Below, piece by piece: positions 25,630-38,427 of a DNA stretch of 64,000 bases. The position numbers and the translations under genes are program-made. The notes below the pieces were generated by a model. That model made no database searches. It saw nothing but the letters and a program-made list of their open reading frames with translations, and had not been told where the DNA came from. The DNA comes from Salvelinus alpinus (lineage: Eukaryota > Chordata > Actinopteri > Salmoniformes > Salmonidae). The stretch lies in NCBI RefSeq assembly GCF_045679555.1, contig NC_092096.1, positions 30,528,124 to 30,592,123 on the forward strand, given 5' to 3'. Within the stretch, counting starts at the first letter, position 1; the number at the start of each line of letters is the position of its first letter.

Positions 25630-25691
<62 letters not shown>

Positions 25692-25750
25692 ACACAATAC
25701 ACAATACACACACAATACACAATACACAATACACACACAACACACACACG
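25630..25750. repeat. (AC)n microsatellite with ACACAAT extension
   Basis: Pure AC to 25689, followed by five to six ACACAATAC-like units. A short TC run precedes it. Confidence 0.97.
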
Positions 25751-26246
25751 TTATTGCCAAGAGAATCACCCTGCCCTAAGCAGGAGGTCACTGAGGACCA
25801 GAGCTCTCTAAGCCGTCTGGCCCCCTACAGTGGAGACCCTCTCCTCTGTCATCCCTCGCGTCATGTCCCTGGTGTCTTTGAGTCTGAGGGAAGGTGACAC
25901 CAATCAAGGCTTTGTAAACACAGGAAACACAGGGTTCATGCTGCCTCTAGATGAGATGGAGGCTCACGGTGCTGCAGCTCTGAAAGTGTAGGACTACATC
26001 ATCTCTATTTCTGGTCGAGATCTTTGTATTTTTTATGACTGAAACACAGAATGAATCACCTAATCATCACTTAAAACATCAGTTTTATGTACGGGTTTAT
26101 GGCTTGATCATTAGACTGTTGTAAGATCCAAGAGGTTTTCCTGTAACAACATCACAATAAAACTCCCTAGCCCTACCTCACATAGAATAACCACTGAGCA
26201 TCACCCTCTGACCTGGCTAACCTTTGACCCCGTTCCCCCCACCCAG
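25751..26246. other. Non-coding sequence ending in a splice acceptor
   Basis: The last bases before the liprin exon are a pyrimidine tract (CCCCGTTCCCCCCACCCAG) ending in AG at 26245-26246. The rest shows no feature. Confidence 0.6.
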
Positions 26247-26495
26247 GGCGAAATGATGTGCGAGGTGATGCCCACCATCAGCGAGGACACGGCTCAGCGC
26301 GGCTCCCAGAGCAGCGCCTCGGACCCAGACTCCCACTTTGAGCAGCTGATGGTCAACATGCTGGATGAGAGAGACCGCCTGCTGGACACGCTGAGGGAGA
26401 CCCAGGAGAGCCTGGGGATGTCCCAGCAGCACCTGGAGGACGTTATCTACGACCGGGACTCACTGCAGCGCCAGCTCAGCTCCGCCCTGCCACAG
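26247..26495 (+). CDS. ppfia2: Liprin-alpha (PPFIA2-like), first coding exon
   Basis: This exon encodes the N-terminus of a liprin-alpha scaffold, a protein that organises presynaptic active zones and binds LAR-type receptor phosphatases. Six bases of 5' UTR (26247-26252) precede the ATG at 26253; 81 codons follow to 26495. A polypyrimidine tract and AG end at 26246 and GTAAC starts at 26496, so the exon ends in phase 0. The peptide opens with the liprin-alpha signature MMCEVMPTISEDT, then a Ser-rich linker (QRGSQSSASD). The start of the coiled coil, about residues 28-81, has FEQLMVNMLDERDRLLDTL and VIYDRDSLQRQL. The VIYDRD wording fits alpha-2 better than alpha-1, -3 or -4, from memory of the family. 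No further exon is visible in the remaining 37.5 kb. Salmonids usually keep duplicates, so which paralogue this is cannot be told. Confidence 0.9.
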
Positions 26496-26881
26496 GTAAC
26501 ATACCGTTCCACCTAGGAGCCTCTTCCTTCTTAATGTATGTTAAGCATACAGTAACATGCAGGTCCTTCATGGCTATTGGAGATGACAGTGGTTGTGTGT
26601 ACAATGCCCAATTCTGGTCCAATTCTATCCTGAGGTAAAACGCATAGAAATTGATAGAACACAACTGTGCACATTTTCTTAGCTCCGCTCTGCCACAAGT
26701 ATTGTACAGCATAGGAATCAATTCCTTCCATGTGTGTTGAGCACAATGTTCTGGACCATGTGATACAGCTAGGTTACAACTAGGAGTTGGGTGGTCCATC
26801 AAGGTTATTCCTTCCACTTCAGAGATGAGAAAGGTTGTATATTCATTGCACATACCATACAGTATGGTCCAAGTTCTATAT

Positions 26882-27036
26882 TTAAGCAATAAAGCCAGAG
26901 GGGGTGTGGTACATGGCCAATATACCACGGCTAAGGGCTGTTCTTAGGCACGACGCAAAGCGTGCCACAAACCCCGACGTCCCTTATTGCTATTATAAAC
27001 TGGTTACCAACGTAATTAGAGCAGTACAAATAATAT
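26882..27036 (-). mobile_element. Palindromic MITE, fragment of copy 2
   Basis: GGTGTGGTACATGGCCAATA, ACCACGGCTAAGGGCTG and TATTATAAACTGGTTACCAA are the inverse of parts of the element at 19298-19572. It is incomplete. Confidence 0.7.
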
Positions 27037-27090
27037 CTCTTGCAATACTCATGTCATTGAAAGTGAGCTGCTACACAATATTAGTTTCAA

Positions 27091-27278
27091 GGGCGGCAGG
27101 TAGCCTAGCTGCTAAGAGCGTTGGGCCAGTAACTGAAAGGTCGCTGGTTCGAATCCCCGAGCTGACTAGGTGAAAAATCTGTCTGTGCCCTTGAGCAAGG
27201 CACTTAACCCTAATTGCTCCTGTAAGTCCCTCTGGATAAGAGCGTCTGCTAAAGAAGTGTAATGTAAATGCATTCATC
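27091..27278 (+). mobile_element. tRNA-derived SINE with LINE2-like tail
   Basis: It begins GGGCGGCAGGTAGCCTAGC and has a well-kept box B, GGTTCGAATCCC, at about 27146. It continues with GAGCAAGGCACTTAACCC and ends in CTCTGGATAAGAGCGTCTGC and a TGTAAATG-like tail. It is a closer match to the family consensus than the copy at 12819. The tRNA-like head cannot be a working tRNA: no cloverleaf with an intact acceptor stem is formed. Confidence 0.92.
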
Positions 27279-27807
27279 CATAGTCGTTCCATGGCAATAA
27301 AAACACAACTTGGAATACAGTGAGGAGCAGTGAAATGGAATGAAATTGCGCTGACATTTTGGATCTAGTGTGTTCATTGGTTGTTCGTTTCCCAGCGACA
27401 TGGGCAAATAAGGGCTTGCGTAATAATTCCTATTGAAGTAGAGATTATCTCGCTGGCAGAAAGTGTGTCAATAATTGTAGTCACAAGTTCCCCCTGCTTC
27501 TCTTGAGGTTTCACTGGAAGAAAAGAGGACTTTGTTCACAGGCGGTGCTGGCCGATACCGACTGTAAATCCACATGGTTTTAGAGACAAACAAAGCACAC
27601 AGACTGTATTGGCTGTGATTTGATCACATAGGCAAACACTTACTTAAAAGGGGTTGTCGGGTCTTTTAATACCATAATAATGTGTCTGAAATCACATAAT
27701 ACTACCAAAAAGTAGTTTTTTATGATCTGGTCTTGCCTCTGGAACATTTTAAATGTATTTTCTTAGAATTGATATAACCTAGATATGAACCATTAACCTT
27801 TATAGGT
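27279..27807. other. Non-coding sequence, no recognised feature
   Basis: No exon or mobile element recognised. Confidence 0.4.
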
Positions 27808-27810
27808 GAC

Positions 27811-27927
27811 CCGGTCATAGGGTTACATGCCAGGTCATAGGGTTACAGACCAGGTCATAGGGTTACAGACCCGGTCATAGGGTTACAGATCCGGTCATAG
27901 GGTTACAGACCCGGTCATAGGGTTACA
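27811..27927. repeat. 20-bp tandem repeat, about six copies
   Basis: Unit GGTCATAGGGTTACAGACCC with small variants (ATGCCA, AGATCC). Confidence 0.95.
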
Positions 27928-28337
27928 CAGTATATGTATGTTCAGTATATCACCTGTGAGTCTGTGGCTTCTATGTTCCATCTTTAGCCTCAGTGACTGT
28001 ACAGTCGTAGCCAAAAGCTTTGAGAATGAGCCAAATATTAATTTTCACAAAGTCTGCTGCCTCAGTTTGTATGATGGCAATTTGCATTACTCCAGAATGT
28101 TATGAAAAGTGACCAGATGAATTGCAATTAATTGCAAAGTCCCTCTTTGCCATGCAAATGAACTGAACCCCCAAAAACATTTCCACTGCATTTCAGCCCT
28201 GCCACAAAAGGACCAGCTGACATCATGTCAGTGATTCTCTCATTAACACAGGTGTGAGTGTTGACGAGGACAAGGCTGGAGATCACTCTGTCATGCTGAT
28301 TGAGTTTGAATAACAGACTGTAAGCTTTAAAAGGAGG

Positions 28338-29379
28338 GTGGTGCTTGGAATCATTGTTCTTCCTCTGTCATCAGTGGTTACCTGCAAGGAAACACGTGCC
28401 CTCATCATTGATTTGCACAAAAAGGGCTTCACAGGCAAGGATATTGCTGCCAGTAAGATTGCACTTAAATCAACCATTTATCGGATCATCAAGAACTTCA
28501 AGGAGAGCGATTCAATTGTTGTGAAGAAGGCTTCAGGGTGCCCAAGAAAGTCCAGCAAGCGCCAGGACCATCTCCTAAAGCTCTGTACTGGGCACCCCCA
28601 GTACAGAGCTTGCTCAGGAATGGCAGCAGGCAGGTGTGAGTGCATCTGCACGCACAGTGAGGCAAAGACTTTTGGAGGATGGCCTGATGTCAAGAAGGGC
28701 AGCAAAGAAGCCACTTCTCTCCAGGAAAAACATCAGGGACAGACTGATATTCTGCAAAAGGTACAGGGATTGGACTGCTGAGGACTGGGGTAAAGTCATT
28801 TTCTCTGATGAATCCCCTTTCCGATTGTTTGGGCTATCCGGAAAAAAGCTTGTCCAGAGAAGACAAGGTGAGCGCTACCATCAGTCCTGTGTCATGCCAA
28901 CAGTAAAGCATCCTGAGACCATTCATGTGTGGGGTTGCTTCTCAGCCAAGGGAGTGGGCTCACTCACAATTTTGCCTAAGAACACAGCCATGAATAAAGA
29001 ATGGTACCAACACATCCTCCGAGAGCAACTTCTCCCAACCATCCAGGAACAGTTTGGTGACGAACAATGCCTTTTCCAGCATGATGGAGCACCTTGCCAT
29101 AAGGCAAAAGTGATAACTAAGTGGCTCGGGGAACAAAACATCGATATTTTGGGTCCATGGCCAGGAAACTCCCCAGACCTTAATCGCATTGAGAACTTGT
29201 GGTCAAGCCTCAAGAGGCGGGCGGACAAACAAAAACCCATAGATTCTGACAAACTCCAAGCATTGATTATGCAAGAATGGGCTGCCATCAGTCAGGATGT
29301 GGCCCAGAAGATAATTGACAGCATGCCAGTGCGGATTACAGAGGTCTTGAAAAAGAAGGGTCAACACTGCAAATATTGA
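28338..29379 (+). pseudogene. Tc1-like transposase, frameshifted
   Basis: The protein would bind the element's inverted repeats and cut and paste it. The N-terminal helix-turn-helix part reads from 28338 (RALIIDLHKKGFTGKDIAAS, STIYRIIKNF), but the likely ATG is now GTG. The frame is lost at about 28580-28610 and resumes in the next frame with AQEWQQAGVSASARTVRQRL. From there it is open to the TGA at 29377. The catalytic triad is present: D in FSDES, D in FQHDGAPCH, E in NRIENLW. I count 35 residues between the second D and the E, one more than the DD34E usual for Tc1. The C-terminus ends KKKGQHCKY. The frameshift and the lost start make it non-functional as it stands. Confidence 0.93.
28578..28611. 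repeat. Perfect 15-bp inverted repeat in the transposase
   Basis: AAGCTCTGTACTGGG is followed by a CACC loop and its exact complement CCCAGTACAGAGCTT. It sits at the point where the transposase reading frame breaks. Confidence 0.95.
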
Positions 29380-29555
29380 CTCTTTGCATCAACTTCATGT
29401 AATTGTCAATAAAAGCCTTTGACACATAAAATGCTTGTAATTATACTTCAGTATTCCATAGTAACATCTGACAAAAATATCTAAAGACACTGAGGCAGCA
29501 GACTTTGTGAAAATTAATATTTGTGTCATTCTCAAAACTTTTGGCCACGACTGTA

Positions 29556-30455
29556 TGTGTTGTGATTTATTCATTCATGTGACTGTGTTTGAAATCAGGG
29601 TTATTTGGATTCTTGCTCCAACTGTATATTTTGCCTCTCACCCTCTTCAGCTGCTATTATAACACCGGCACACCGTACAGTAGAGAGGCTGGCTGGGGGA
29701 AGTGAAAGAGAGTGATACTGGACCAAAACACGCAGTTCCTTGTGAAAGACTGAGGGTTTGTAGTGCTGTTTGGAAACACCGTTCAGTTGTCAGTATGCGT
29801 TGCCCTGATTGATGAGAAGAAAATTCAGGTAAATATTCAAATAGCCACAGCGCTACACAGGACATGTTTTTAGAGCTACAAACTCTACTTTAAATCCAAC
29901 TCGGTGCTTACATCTGCAGCAGTGGTGGTAGTATCTTTCCCGTCATGTCTATCAATTTATGCCGCTTCATTCCCGGATGAAAACGTCTGGGGACGGAAAA
30001 TGAAATGGCGACAAAATGAAATAGCGCTGCCATTATCCCACGTTTTCTGACAGACGTTTCCTCTGCTAGTAAAACACAGATACAACTCAGATAATGATGT
30101 ACGGCTTGTCACTGTCTAATGACAGCGATTGTGATGTACTATTCTGTGGCACTCCTAGGCACCATTTTAAATGAGATGTCACCAGGCAATCTGGATCCCT
30201 CCCCTGATGTTACCCCCATGCACAAATGCTTCCATTAATTTATGTGGTGGCAACATTTTTATAAGCCTGTACGATATCAACATCACACTAATGCTTCATG
30301 AGGCAGTTCGTTGGACCTCTGTAATTGTGGGGAGGTTCTTATCTAGGAGAAAGGTTGGCTCCTGTCTCCCATTTTAATGGCTGACTGATAAAGACTCCGT
30401 GTACAGAGAGAGAGAGCCTGTTGGACAAGGAACGGGATAACGGATTTTTATAAAA
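29556..30455. other. Non-coding sequence, no recognised feature
   Basis: Looks like single-copy intron sequence. No exon-like frame recognised. Confidence 0.4.
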
Positions 30456-30950
30456 CAGTGTACAAAACATTAAGAACACCTGCTTTTTCCATGACAGAAT
30501 GACCAGGTGAATCTAGGTGAAAGCTAGGATCCCTTATTAATGTCACCTGTTAAATCCACTTTAATCAGTGTAGATGAAGGGGAGGAGACAGGTTAAAGGA
30601 TTTTTAAGCCTCGAGACAATTGAGACATGGATTGTGTAAGTGTGCCATTCACTGGGTAAATGGGCAAGACAAAAGATTTAAGTGCTTTTGAACGGGGTAT
30701 GGTAGTTGGTGCCAGGCACACCGGTTTGTGTCAAGAACTGCAACACTACTGGGTTTTTCACGCTCAACAGTTTCCCGTGTGTATCAAGAATGGTACACCA
30801 TTCAAAGGACATCCAGTCAGCCTGACACAACTGTGGAACGCTTTCGACACCTTGTAGAGTCCATGCCCCAACGAATTGAGGATGTTCTGAGGGCAAAGGG
30901 GGTGCAACTCAATATTAGGAATGTGTCCTTAATGTTTTGTCCACTCAGTG
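30456..30950 (+). mobile_element. Tc1-like deletion derivative, about 0.5 kb
   Basis: The left end CAGTGTACAAAACATTAAG and the right end, inverted CACTGAGTGGACAAAACATT, are Tc1-type inverted repeats. The interior retains the first third and the last part of a transposase with the catalytic core deleted. Confidence 0.88.
30661..30912 (+). pseudogene. Tc1 transposase with deleted catalytic core
   Basis: The start (ATG at 30660, MGKTKDLSAFERGMVVGARH) is the N-terminus of a Tc1-like transposase. After a shift near 30730 the helix-turn-helix continues as TATLLGFSRSTVSRVYQEW. At about 30822 it joins, in the same frame, the C-terminal tail VERFRHLVESMPQRIEDVL. The whole DDE domain between them is missing. 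Only a DNA-binding stub could be made, and no promoter is apparent. Confidence 0.8.
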
Positions 30951-31498
<548 letters not shown>

Positions 31499-32333
31499 AT
31501 TTCTCTGTCAGGGTCACGGCTCCTCTGTTCCTTGTCACGTCACGTCTGGGTGATCGGAGTGACATCCTCCGTCCCCCTCCACGCCTCGAGGTCATATCCT
31601 ATCCGCGTTGTGCATAACAATGCAACAACATCCCTCTTTCCATCCATCCCTCCGTCCGTTGTGTTGTGGTCCAGAACAGAGAGGTTGGGGTGGGGTGGCA
31701 TGGAGCGGTGGTGGGCAGTGGGCAGCCATTAGCTCCCTTTGTGTCGGCAGCTCATGCCCGCTTGGAACCCATGCATGGCAGCGCCGGCTGCCAAGAAGCC
31801 ACTGACTTTAACGGCATGGTTAAGTCGCCGCTGCCTTTGTAGAGGCAGCACGTGGCGGGCACGCTGACCCGAGACTGTAGTGACTAGTGAGAGAGGGAGA
31901 GGGCCTTTGGATGGCCGCTCAGCTGGTAGCACAACAAACCCAGCTGGCAGTGGGCTCAGGTCCTGCTGGAGCCTCTCTCTCTGTGGTGTCTCTGTCTCTG
32001 TCATGGCCGTCCAAACAACATGGACTGACTGGCTGCCCAGAGCAGAGACGGCCGTGGTTCTGTGTCCTGCTCTCTCCACACTGTCTGACTTTGACAGCAC
32101 ACCTGCACCTGTAGGAGTCCCGCCTTACTCAGTATGCTAAGGTTGATCGTGCCCATATAGCTTTGGGTCATTGGGGAGTTAGGTTAGACTGGTAAAACAG
32201 ACTGGAGATATTCCTCTGCTGTGCTCTTTAAAAGCAGTATTTCAATTCCCGATGCAAAAGCACATCTTCTTTTATTCATTCATCCCTGTGATATATTTTT
32301 TTACAAACCTCTGCTACAGTGGACCACTGCTCT
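31499..32333. other. Non-coding sequence, GC-richer than its neighbours
   Basis: No domain was recognised in the open frames between 31532 and 32140. The stretch around 31750-31880 (GGCAGCGCCGGCTGCCAAG) looks single-copy and moderately GC-rich. Confidence 0.35.
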
Positions 32334-34920
32334 CTTCAAATCAAATCAAAATCACATTTTATTGGTCACATACACATGGTTAACAGATGTTAATGCGCCT
32401 GTAGCGAAATGCTTGTGCTTCTAGTTCCGACAGTGCAGTAATATCTAACAAGTAATCTAACAATTCCCCAACAACTACCTAATACACACAAATCTAAAGG
32501 GGTGAATGAGAATATGTACATGTAAGTATATGGATGAGCGATGGCCGAGCAGCATAGGCAAGGTGCAATAGATGGTATAAAATAGAGTATATACGAGTAA
32601 TGTAAGATCTGTAAACATTATTAATGTGGCATTATTTAAAGTGACTAGTGATCCATTTACTAAAGTGGCCAGTGATTGGTCTCAATGTAGGCAGCAGCCT
32701 CTCTGAGTTAGTGATTACTGTTTAACAGTCTGATGGCCTTGAGATAGAAGCTGTTTTTCAGTCTCTCGGTCCCAGCTTTGATGCACCTGTACTGACCTCG
32801 CCTTCTGGATGGTAGCGGGGTGAACAGGCAGTGGCTCAGGTGGTTGTTGTCCTTGATGATCTTTTTGGCCTCCCTGTGACATCGGGTGCTGTAGGAGTCA
32901 TGGAGGGCAGGTAGTTTGCCCCCGGTGATGCGTTGTGCAGACCGCACCACCCTCTAGAGAGCCTTGCGGTTGAGGCCGGTGCAGTTGCTGTACCAGGCTG
33001 TGATAAAGCCCGACAGGATGCTCTCGATTGTGCATCTGTAAAAGTTTGTCAGGGTTTTGGGTGTCAAGTCAAATATCTACAGCCTCCTGAGGTTGAAGAG
33101 GCGCTGTTGCGCTTTCTTCACCACACTGTCTGTTTGGGTGGACCATTTCAGTTTGTCAGTGATGTGTACGCCGAGGAACTTAACTTTCCACCTTCTCTAC
33201 TTATGTCCCTTCGATGTGGATAGGGGGGTGCTCCCTCTGCTGTTTCCTGAAGTCCACGATTATTTCCTTTGTTTTGTTGACATTGAGGGAGAGGTTGTTG
33301 TTGGTAATCAAGCCTACGACTGTTGTGTCATCTGCAAACTTGATGATTGAGTTGGAGGCGTGCATGGCCACGCAGTCGTGGGTGAACAGGGAGTACAGGA
33401 GGGGGCTGAGCACGCACCCTTGTGGGGCCCCAGTGTTGAGGATCAGCGGGGTGGAGATGTTGTTTCCTACCTTCATCACCTCTGAAAGTCCAGGACCCAA
33501 TTGCACAGGGCGGGGTTGAGGCCCAGGGCCTCTAGCTTGATGATGAGCTTGGATGGTACTATGGTGTTGAATGCTGAGCTGTAGTCAATGAACAGCATTC
33601 TTACATAGGTATTCCTTTTGTCCAGATGGGATAGGGCAGTGTAATGGTGATTGCGTCGTCTGTGGACCTTTTGGGGCGGTATGCAAATGGAAGTGGGTCT
33701 AGGGTGGCCGGTAAGGTGGAGGTGATATGATCCTTGACTAGTCTCTCAAAGCACGATGACAGAAGTGAGTGCTACGGGGCAGTAGTCATTTAGTTCAGTT
33801 ATCTTTGACTTCTTGTCTACAGGAACAATGGGAGCCATCTTGAAGCATGTGGGGACAACAGACTAGGATAGGGAGCGATTGAATATGTATGTAAACACAC
33901 CAGCCAGCTGGTCTGCGCATGCTCTGAGGACGCGGCTAGGGATGCCGTCTGGGCCAGCAGCCTTGCAAGGGTTAACACGTTTAAATGTTTTACTCACGTC
34001 AGCCACGGAGAAGGAGAGGGGGGAGGGGGCGCAGTCCTTGTTAGCGGGCCGCGACGGTGGCACTGTATTATCCTCAAAGCGGGCAAAGAAGGTGTTTAGT
34101 TTGTCTGGAAGCGTGACGTCGGTGTCCGTGACGTGGCTGGTTTTCTTTTTGTACTCTGTGATTGTAGATCCTGCCACATACGTCACATACGTCTGTAGAC
34201 CCTGCCACATACGTCTCGTGTCTGTGCCATTGAATTGCGACTCCACCTTGTCCCTGTACCGGCATCTCGCTTGTTTGATTGCCTTGCGGAGGGAATAACT
34301 ACACTGTTTATATTCAGCCATATTCCCAGACCTCTTTCCATGGTTAAATGCGGTGGTTCGCATTTTCAGTTTTGTGCAAATGCCGCCATCCAGCCACGGT
34401 TTCTGGTTAGGGTAGTTTTCAATAGTCACAGTGGGTACAACATCTCCAATGCACTTCTTTATAAACGCACTCACCGAGTCAACGTATAGGTCGATGTTGT
34501 TCTCAGAGGCTGACCGGAACATTCCAGGCCGCGTGATCAAAACAATCTTGAAGCGTGGCTTCCGATTGGTCAGACCAACGTTGAATGGTTCTCCTCACTG
34601 GTACATCCTGTTTGAGTTTCTGCCTAAGAATGCATGTATGCATCGCGGAAGTTAGAGTAGCGGTGGTCGAGTGTATTACCCCTGCTCGTAACCCCTGCCC
34701 AGCTACAATAAATGCAGCCTCAGCATATATGGTTTCCAGCTTACATAGAGTCCAGTGAAGTTCCTTGAGGGCCGTCTTGGTGTCTGCTTGAGGGGGAATG
34801 TACACAGCTGTGACTATAACTTACGAGAATTCTCTTGGAAGGTAATATGGCTGGCATTTGATTGTGAGGAATTCTTGGTTGGGTGAGCAACCAGTTGAAG
34901 GAGTCCCCACAACAACACCT
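32334..34920 (-). mobile_element. L2/CR1-type LINE, 5'-truncated
   Basis: The element runs on the minus strand. Its 3' end is at the left, where TCAAATCAAATCAAAATC is the inverse of a GATTTGATTTGA simple tail. It codes for the end of an apurinic-type endonuclease followed by a reverse transcriptase. Everything upstream of the middle of the endonuclease is absent, as usual for incomplete target-primed reverse transcription. A target duplication was not found. Confidence 0.88.
32700..34915 (-). pseudogene. LINE endonuclease-reverse transcriptase, broken
   Basis: Read from right to left. Endonuclease words (QEFLTIKCQPYYLPREFS, a stop, then VIVTAVYIPPQADTKTALKEL) lie at 34760-34890. The endonuclease end is damaged by a deletion and frame changes at 34640-34720. 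An open stretch of 225 codons, 34540-33863, covers the linker and the start of the reverse transcriptase (NPCKAAGPDGIPSRVLRACADQL). Motifs GAPQGCVLSPLLYSL and the catalytic FADDTTVVG follow at 33201-33506, FADD being at 33327-33338. The conserved C-terminal end (CHREAKKIIKDNNHLSHCLF, RRRGQYRCIKAGTERLKNSF) is at 32708-32880. Several frame changes make it inactive. The wording is typical of the L2/CR1/Rex1 group; the exact clade needs a tree. Confidence 0.88.
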
Positions 34921-35254
34921 TACTTGTGGGTCAGTCAGTGAGTGAGAGAGAGAGAGGGAGGGAGGGAGCGCACACGTGCCCAGACAGCCACAAGGTCTGC
35001 AGCGTGGTGTTGGGACCATGTGACCTGCCTGTGTGTACTCTCCCCCTGAAACAGGCTTCCTCCTCTGGTGCACTCAGCTGTGTTACTGTACTGTAGTCAG
35101 AGAGCCCCAGGCCCTCTGTGTGTCTCCCTCTCCCTAAGCTGTTTAGTTACCAAAACATGGCCGCCTCGTCTAAAAGCTGCTCCGGCTGTTCATTTCTACT
35201 GTTACTGGTCCACTGGGAAACTCAGCTCAGAACAGCTGAAGATGGATATTAAAT
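34921..35254. other. Non-coding sequence, no recognised feature
   Basis: Short gap between two LINEs. A GA-rich patch lies at 34940-34970. Confidence 0.4.
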
Positions 35255-35289
35255 AACTGATTGGGTCACTACTTGACACCAACCTACGC

Positions 35290-35720
35290 CCCATAATATC
35301 TGTCCCTCTGCCCTCCCTAAATCATGGCATTGAATGGTTCAGCAGGCTTTTAGCCCTCCATAACTGGCTACGAGACTATTGCAGCTCTGTGGGTGTAACA
35401 TTTATTGACAATTTTGATACTTTCTGGAAACAAAGCTAATTTTATAAGGAGGATGGGATCCACCCAAATAATGTGTGTTCCTGGATCATTTCACAGCATT
35501 ATAAGGCTGTGTTGAGACAATGACTTATCAATGACCCAAGTCCAGCTAATTTAATCCCTACCATCGTGTCGCTGAGTTGTCATAATGCTTCAGCAAATGT
35601 ACATTACACCAGGGGCACTGGAAGACACAATGTAAATAACATAATTTATGTCCCTCTTACTGCCTTGAATGCCGCTGCTGATCCTACAGCTATTGTATGC
35701 AGTAATCATGTGCCCATGAA
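35290..35720 (+). pseudogene. LINE ORF1 esterase-like domain fragment
   Basis: In one frame the text reads SRLLALHNWLRDYCSSVGVT, then FIDNFDTFW and, after a stop codon at about 35436, FYKEDGIHPN. The DGIHPN block (about 35450-35468) resembles the catalytic Asp-His block of SGNH/GDSL hydrolases, a domain known in ORF1 proteins of CR1/L2-type LINEs. The glycine-serine nucleophile block expected further upstream is not visible, so the piece is truncated or starts later. A second in-frame stop follows near 35520. Confidence 0.65.
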
Positions 35721-35895
35721 CCAGTTATACTGTTAGCATGGAGGCGGTGTGCGCTGGCAGGAAGTCCATTGTGTGCATCTCACCCTGCACTAACATAAAT
35801 AACCTGAGCATATCTACTCCTGCTAAGCTTCCCAGTAAGCGATAAAAACAATAAAGCATCCCAGAAAAGTGATAAAAATAGCCCACATTAACATA

Positions 35896-37480
<1,585 letters not shown>

Positions 37481-37482
37481 TA

Positions 37483-37865
37483 TGTAGCTTAATAAGTAAC
37501 AAGGTTCATGAAATCACTAATTTGCTATTAACAGATGGCATTCATATTCTGACTATTTCTGAAACTCACTTAGATAATACCTTTTGATGATACGGTGGTA
37601 GCAATACATTGGTATAAGATCTACAGAAAATACGGAAATGCCAAAGGTTGAGGTCTGGCCGTTTATGTTCAGAACCACATTCCTGTAAAGCTTAGAGAGG
37701 ATCTCATATAAAATACTGTTGAAGTAATATAGCTACAGGCTCATCTGCCTCACCTAAAGCCCATTCTGGTGGGAAGCTGCTATAGACCACCAAGTGCTAA
37801 CAGTCAGTATCTGGATAACATTTTTGAAATGCTTGATAATGTATGTGATACCAACAGATAGGTAT
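37483..37865 (+). pseudogene. LINE endonuclease domain fragment
   Basis: Words of an apurinic-type endonuclease are readable across frames: ISETHLDN at about 37553-37576, GGLAVYVQNHIPVKLREDL at about 37650-37700, then LKPILVGSCYRPPSANSQYL near 37755-37810. Stops and frame changes interrupt it. It continues the LINE whose ORF1 lies left of the Tc1 insertion. Confidence 0.75.
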
Positions 37866-38427
37866 ACACAGAGAGCTAACATTAATAATATGCATGTCAA
37901 ACTCTCCTGGCTCAAAGTGGAGGAGAGATTGACTTCATCACTACTTGTATTTGTGAGAGGTATTGACATGTTGAATGCACACCCATGCATACCCCACAAG
38001 ACATGCCACCAGAGGTCTCTTCACAGTCCCCAAGTCCAGAACAGACTATGGGAGGCACACAGTACTACATAGAGCCATGACTACATGCAACTCTATTCCA
38101 CATCAAGTAACTCATGCAAGCAGTACATTAGATTTAAAAAACAGATAAAAAATACACCTTATGGAACAGCGGGGACTGTGAAGTACACAAACATAGACAC
38201 ATGCATACAAATACACAATAGCATACACACACGTACACATGGATTTTTCATTGTAGATGTGTGGTAGTAGAGTAGTGGCCTAAAGGGCACACACTTAGTG
38301 TGTTGTGATATCTGTTGTGAATGTATTGTAATGTTTTAAAAATTGTATAACAGCTTAGTTTTGTTGGACCCCAGGAAGAGTAGCTGTTGGCAGCAGCTAT
38401 TGGGGATCCATAATAAATACAAATACA
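37866..38427 (+). pseudogene. LINE RT C-terminus and 3' UTR
   Basis: The frame reads NNMHVKLSWLKVEERLTSSL and VFVRGIDMLNAHP, then YIRFKKQIKNTPYG, which is the C-terminal region of this LINE group's reverse transcriptase. The tail has an AATAAA at about 38411 and ends in a short AATACAAATAC simple repeat, consistent with a LINE 3' end. Confidence 0.72.

Larger units (their letters stand above)
28002..29553 (+). mobile_element. Tc1-like transposon, full length but inactive
   Basis: The ends CAGTCGTAGCCAAAAGC and TTTTGGCCACGACTG are inverted and sit between TA dinucleotides (28000-28001 and 29554-29555), the standard Tc1/mariner target duplication. Inner parts of the inverted repeats (GAGAATGAGCCAAATATTAA, CAAAGTCTGCTGCCTCAG) recur inverted at 29488-29540. 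It holds a nearly complete transposase pseudogene. At 1552 bp it has the usual Tc1 length. Confidence 0.96.

Noticed and set aside
27091..27165. tRNA gene
   Set aside because: Box A and box B are present but the sequence belongs to a SINE head; no acceptor stem closes and a SINE body and LINE-like tail follow.
33201..34805. Several independent minus-strand genes
   Set aside because: They are consecutive pieces of a single broken LINE endonuclease-reverse transcriptase, not separate genes.
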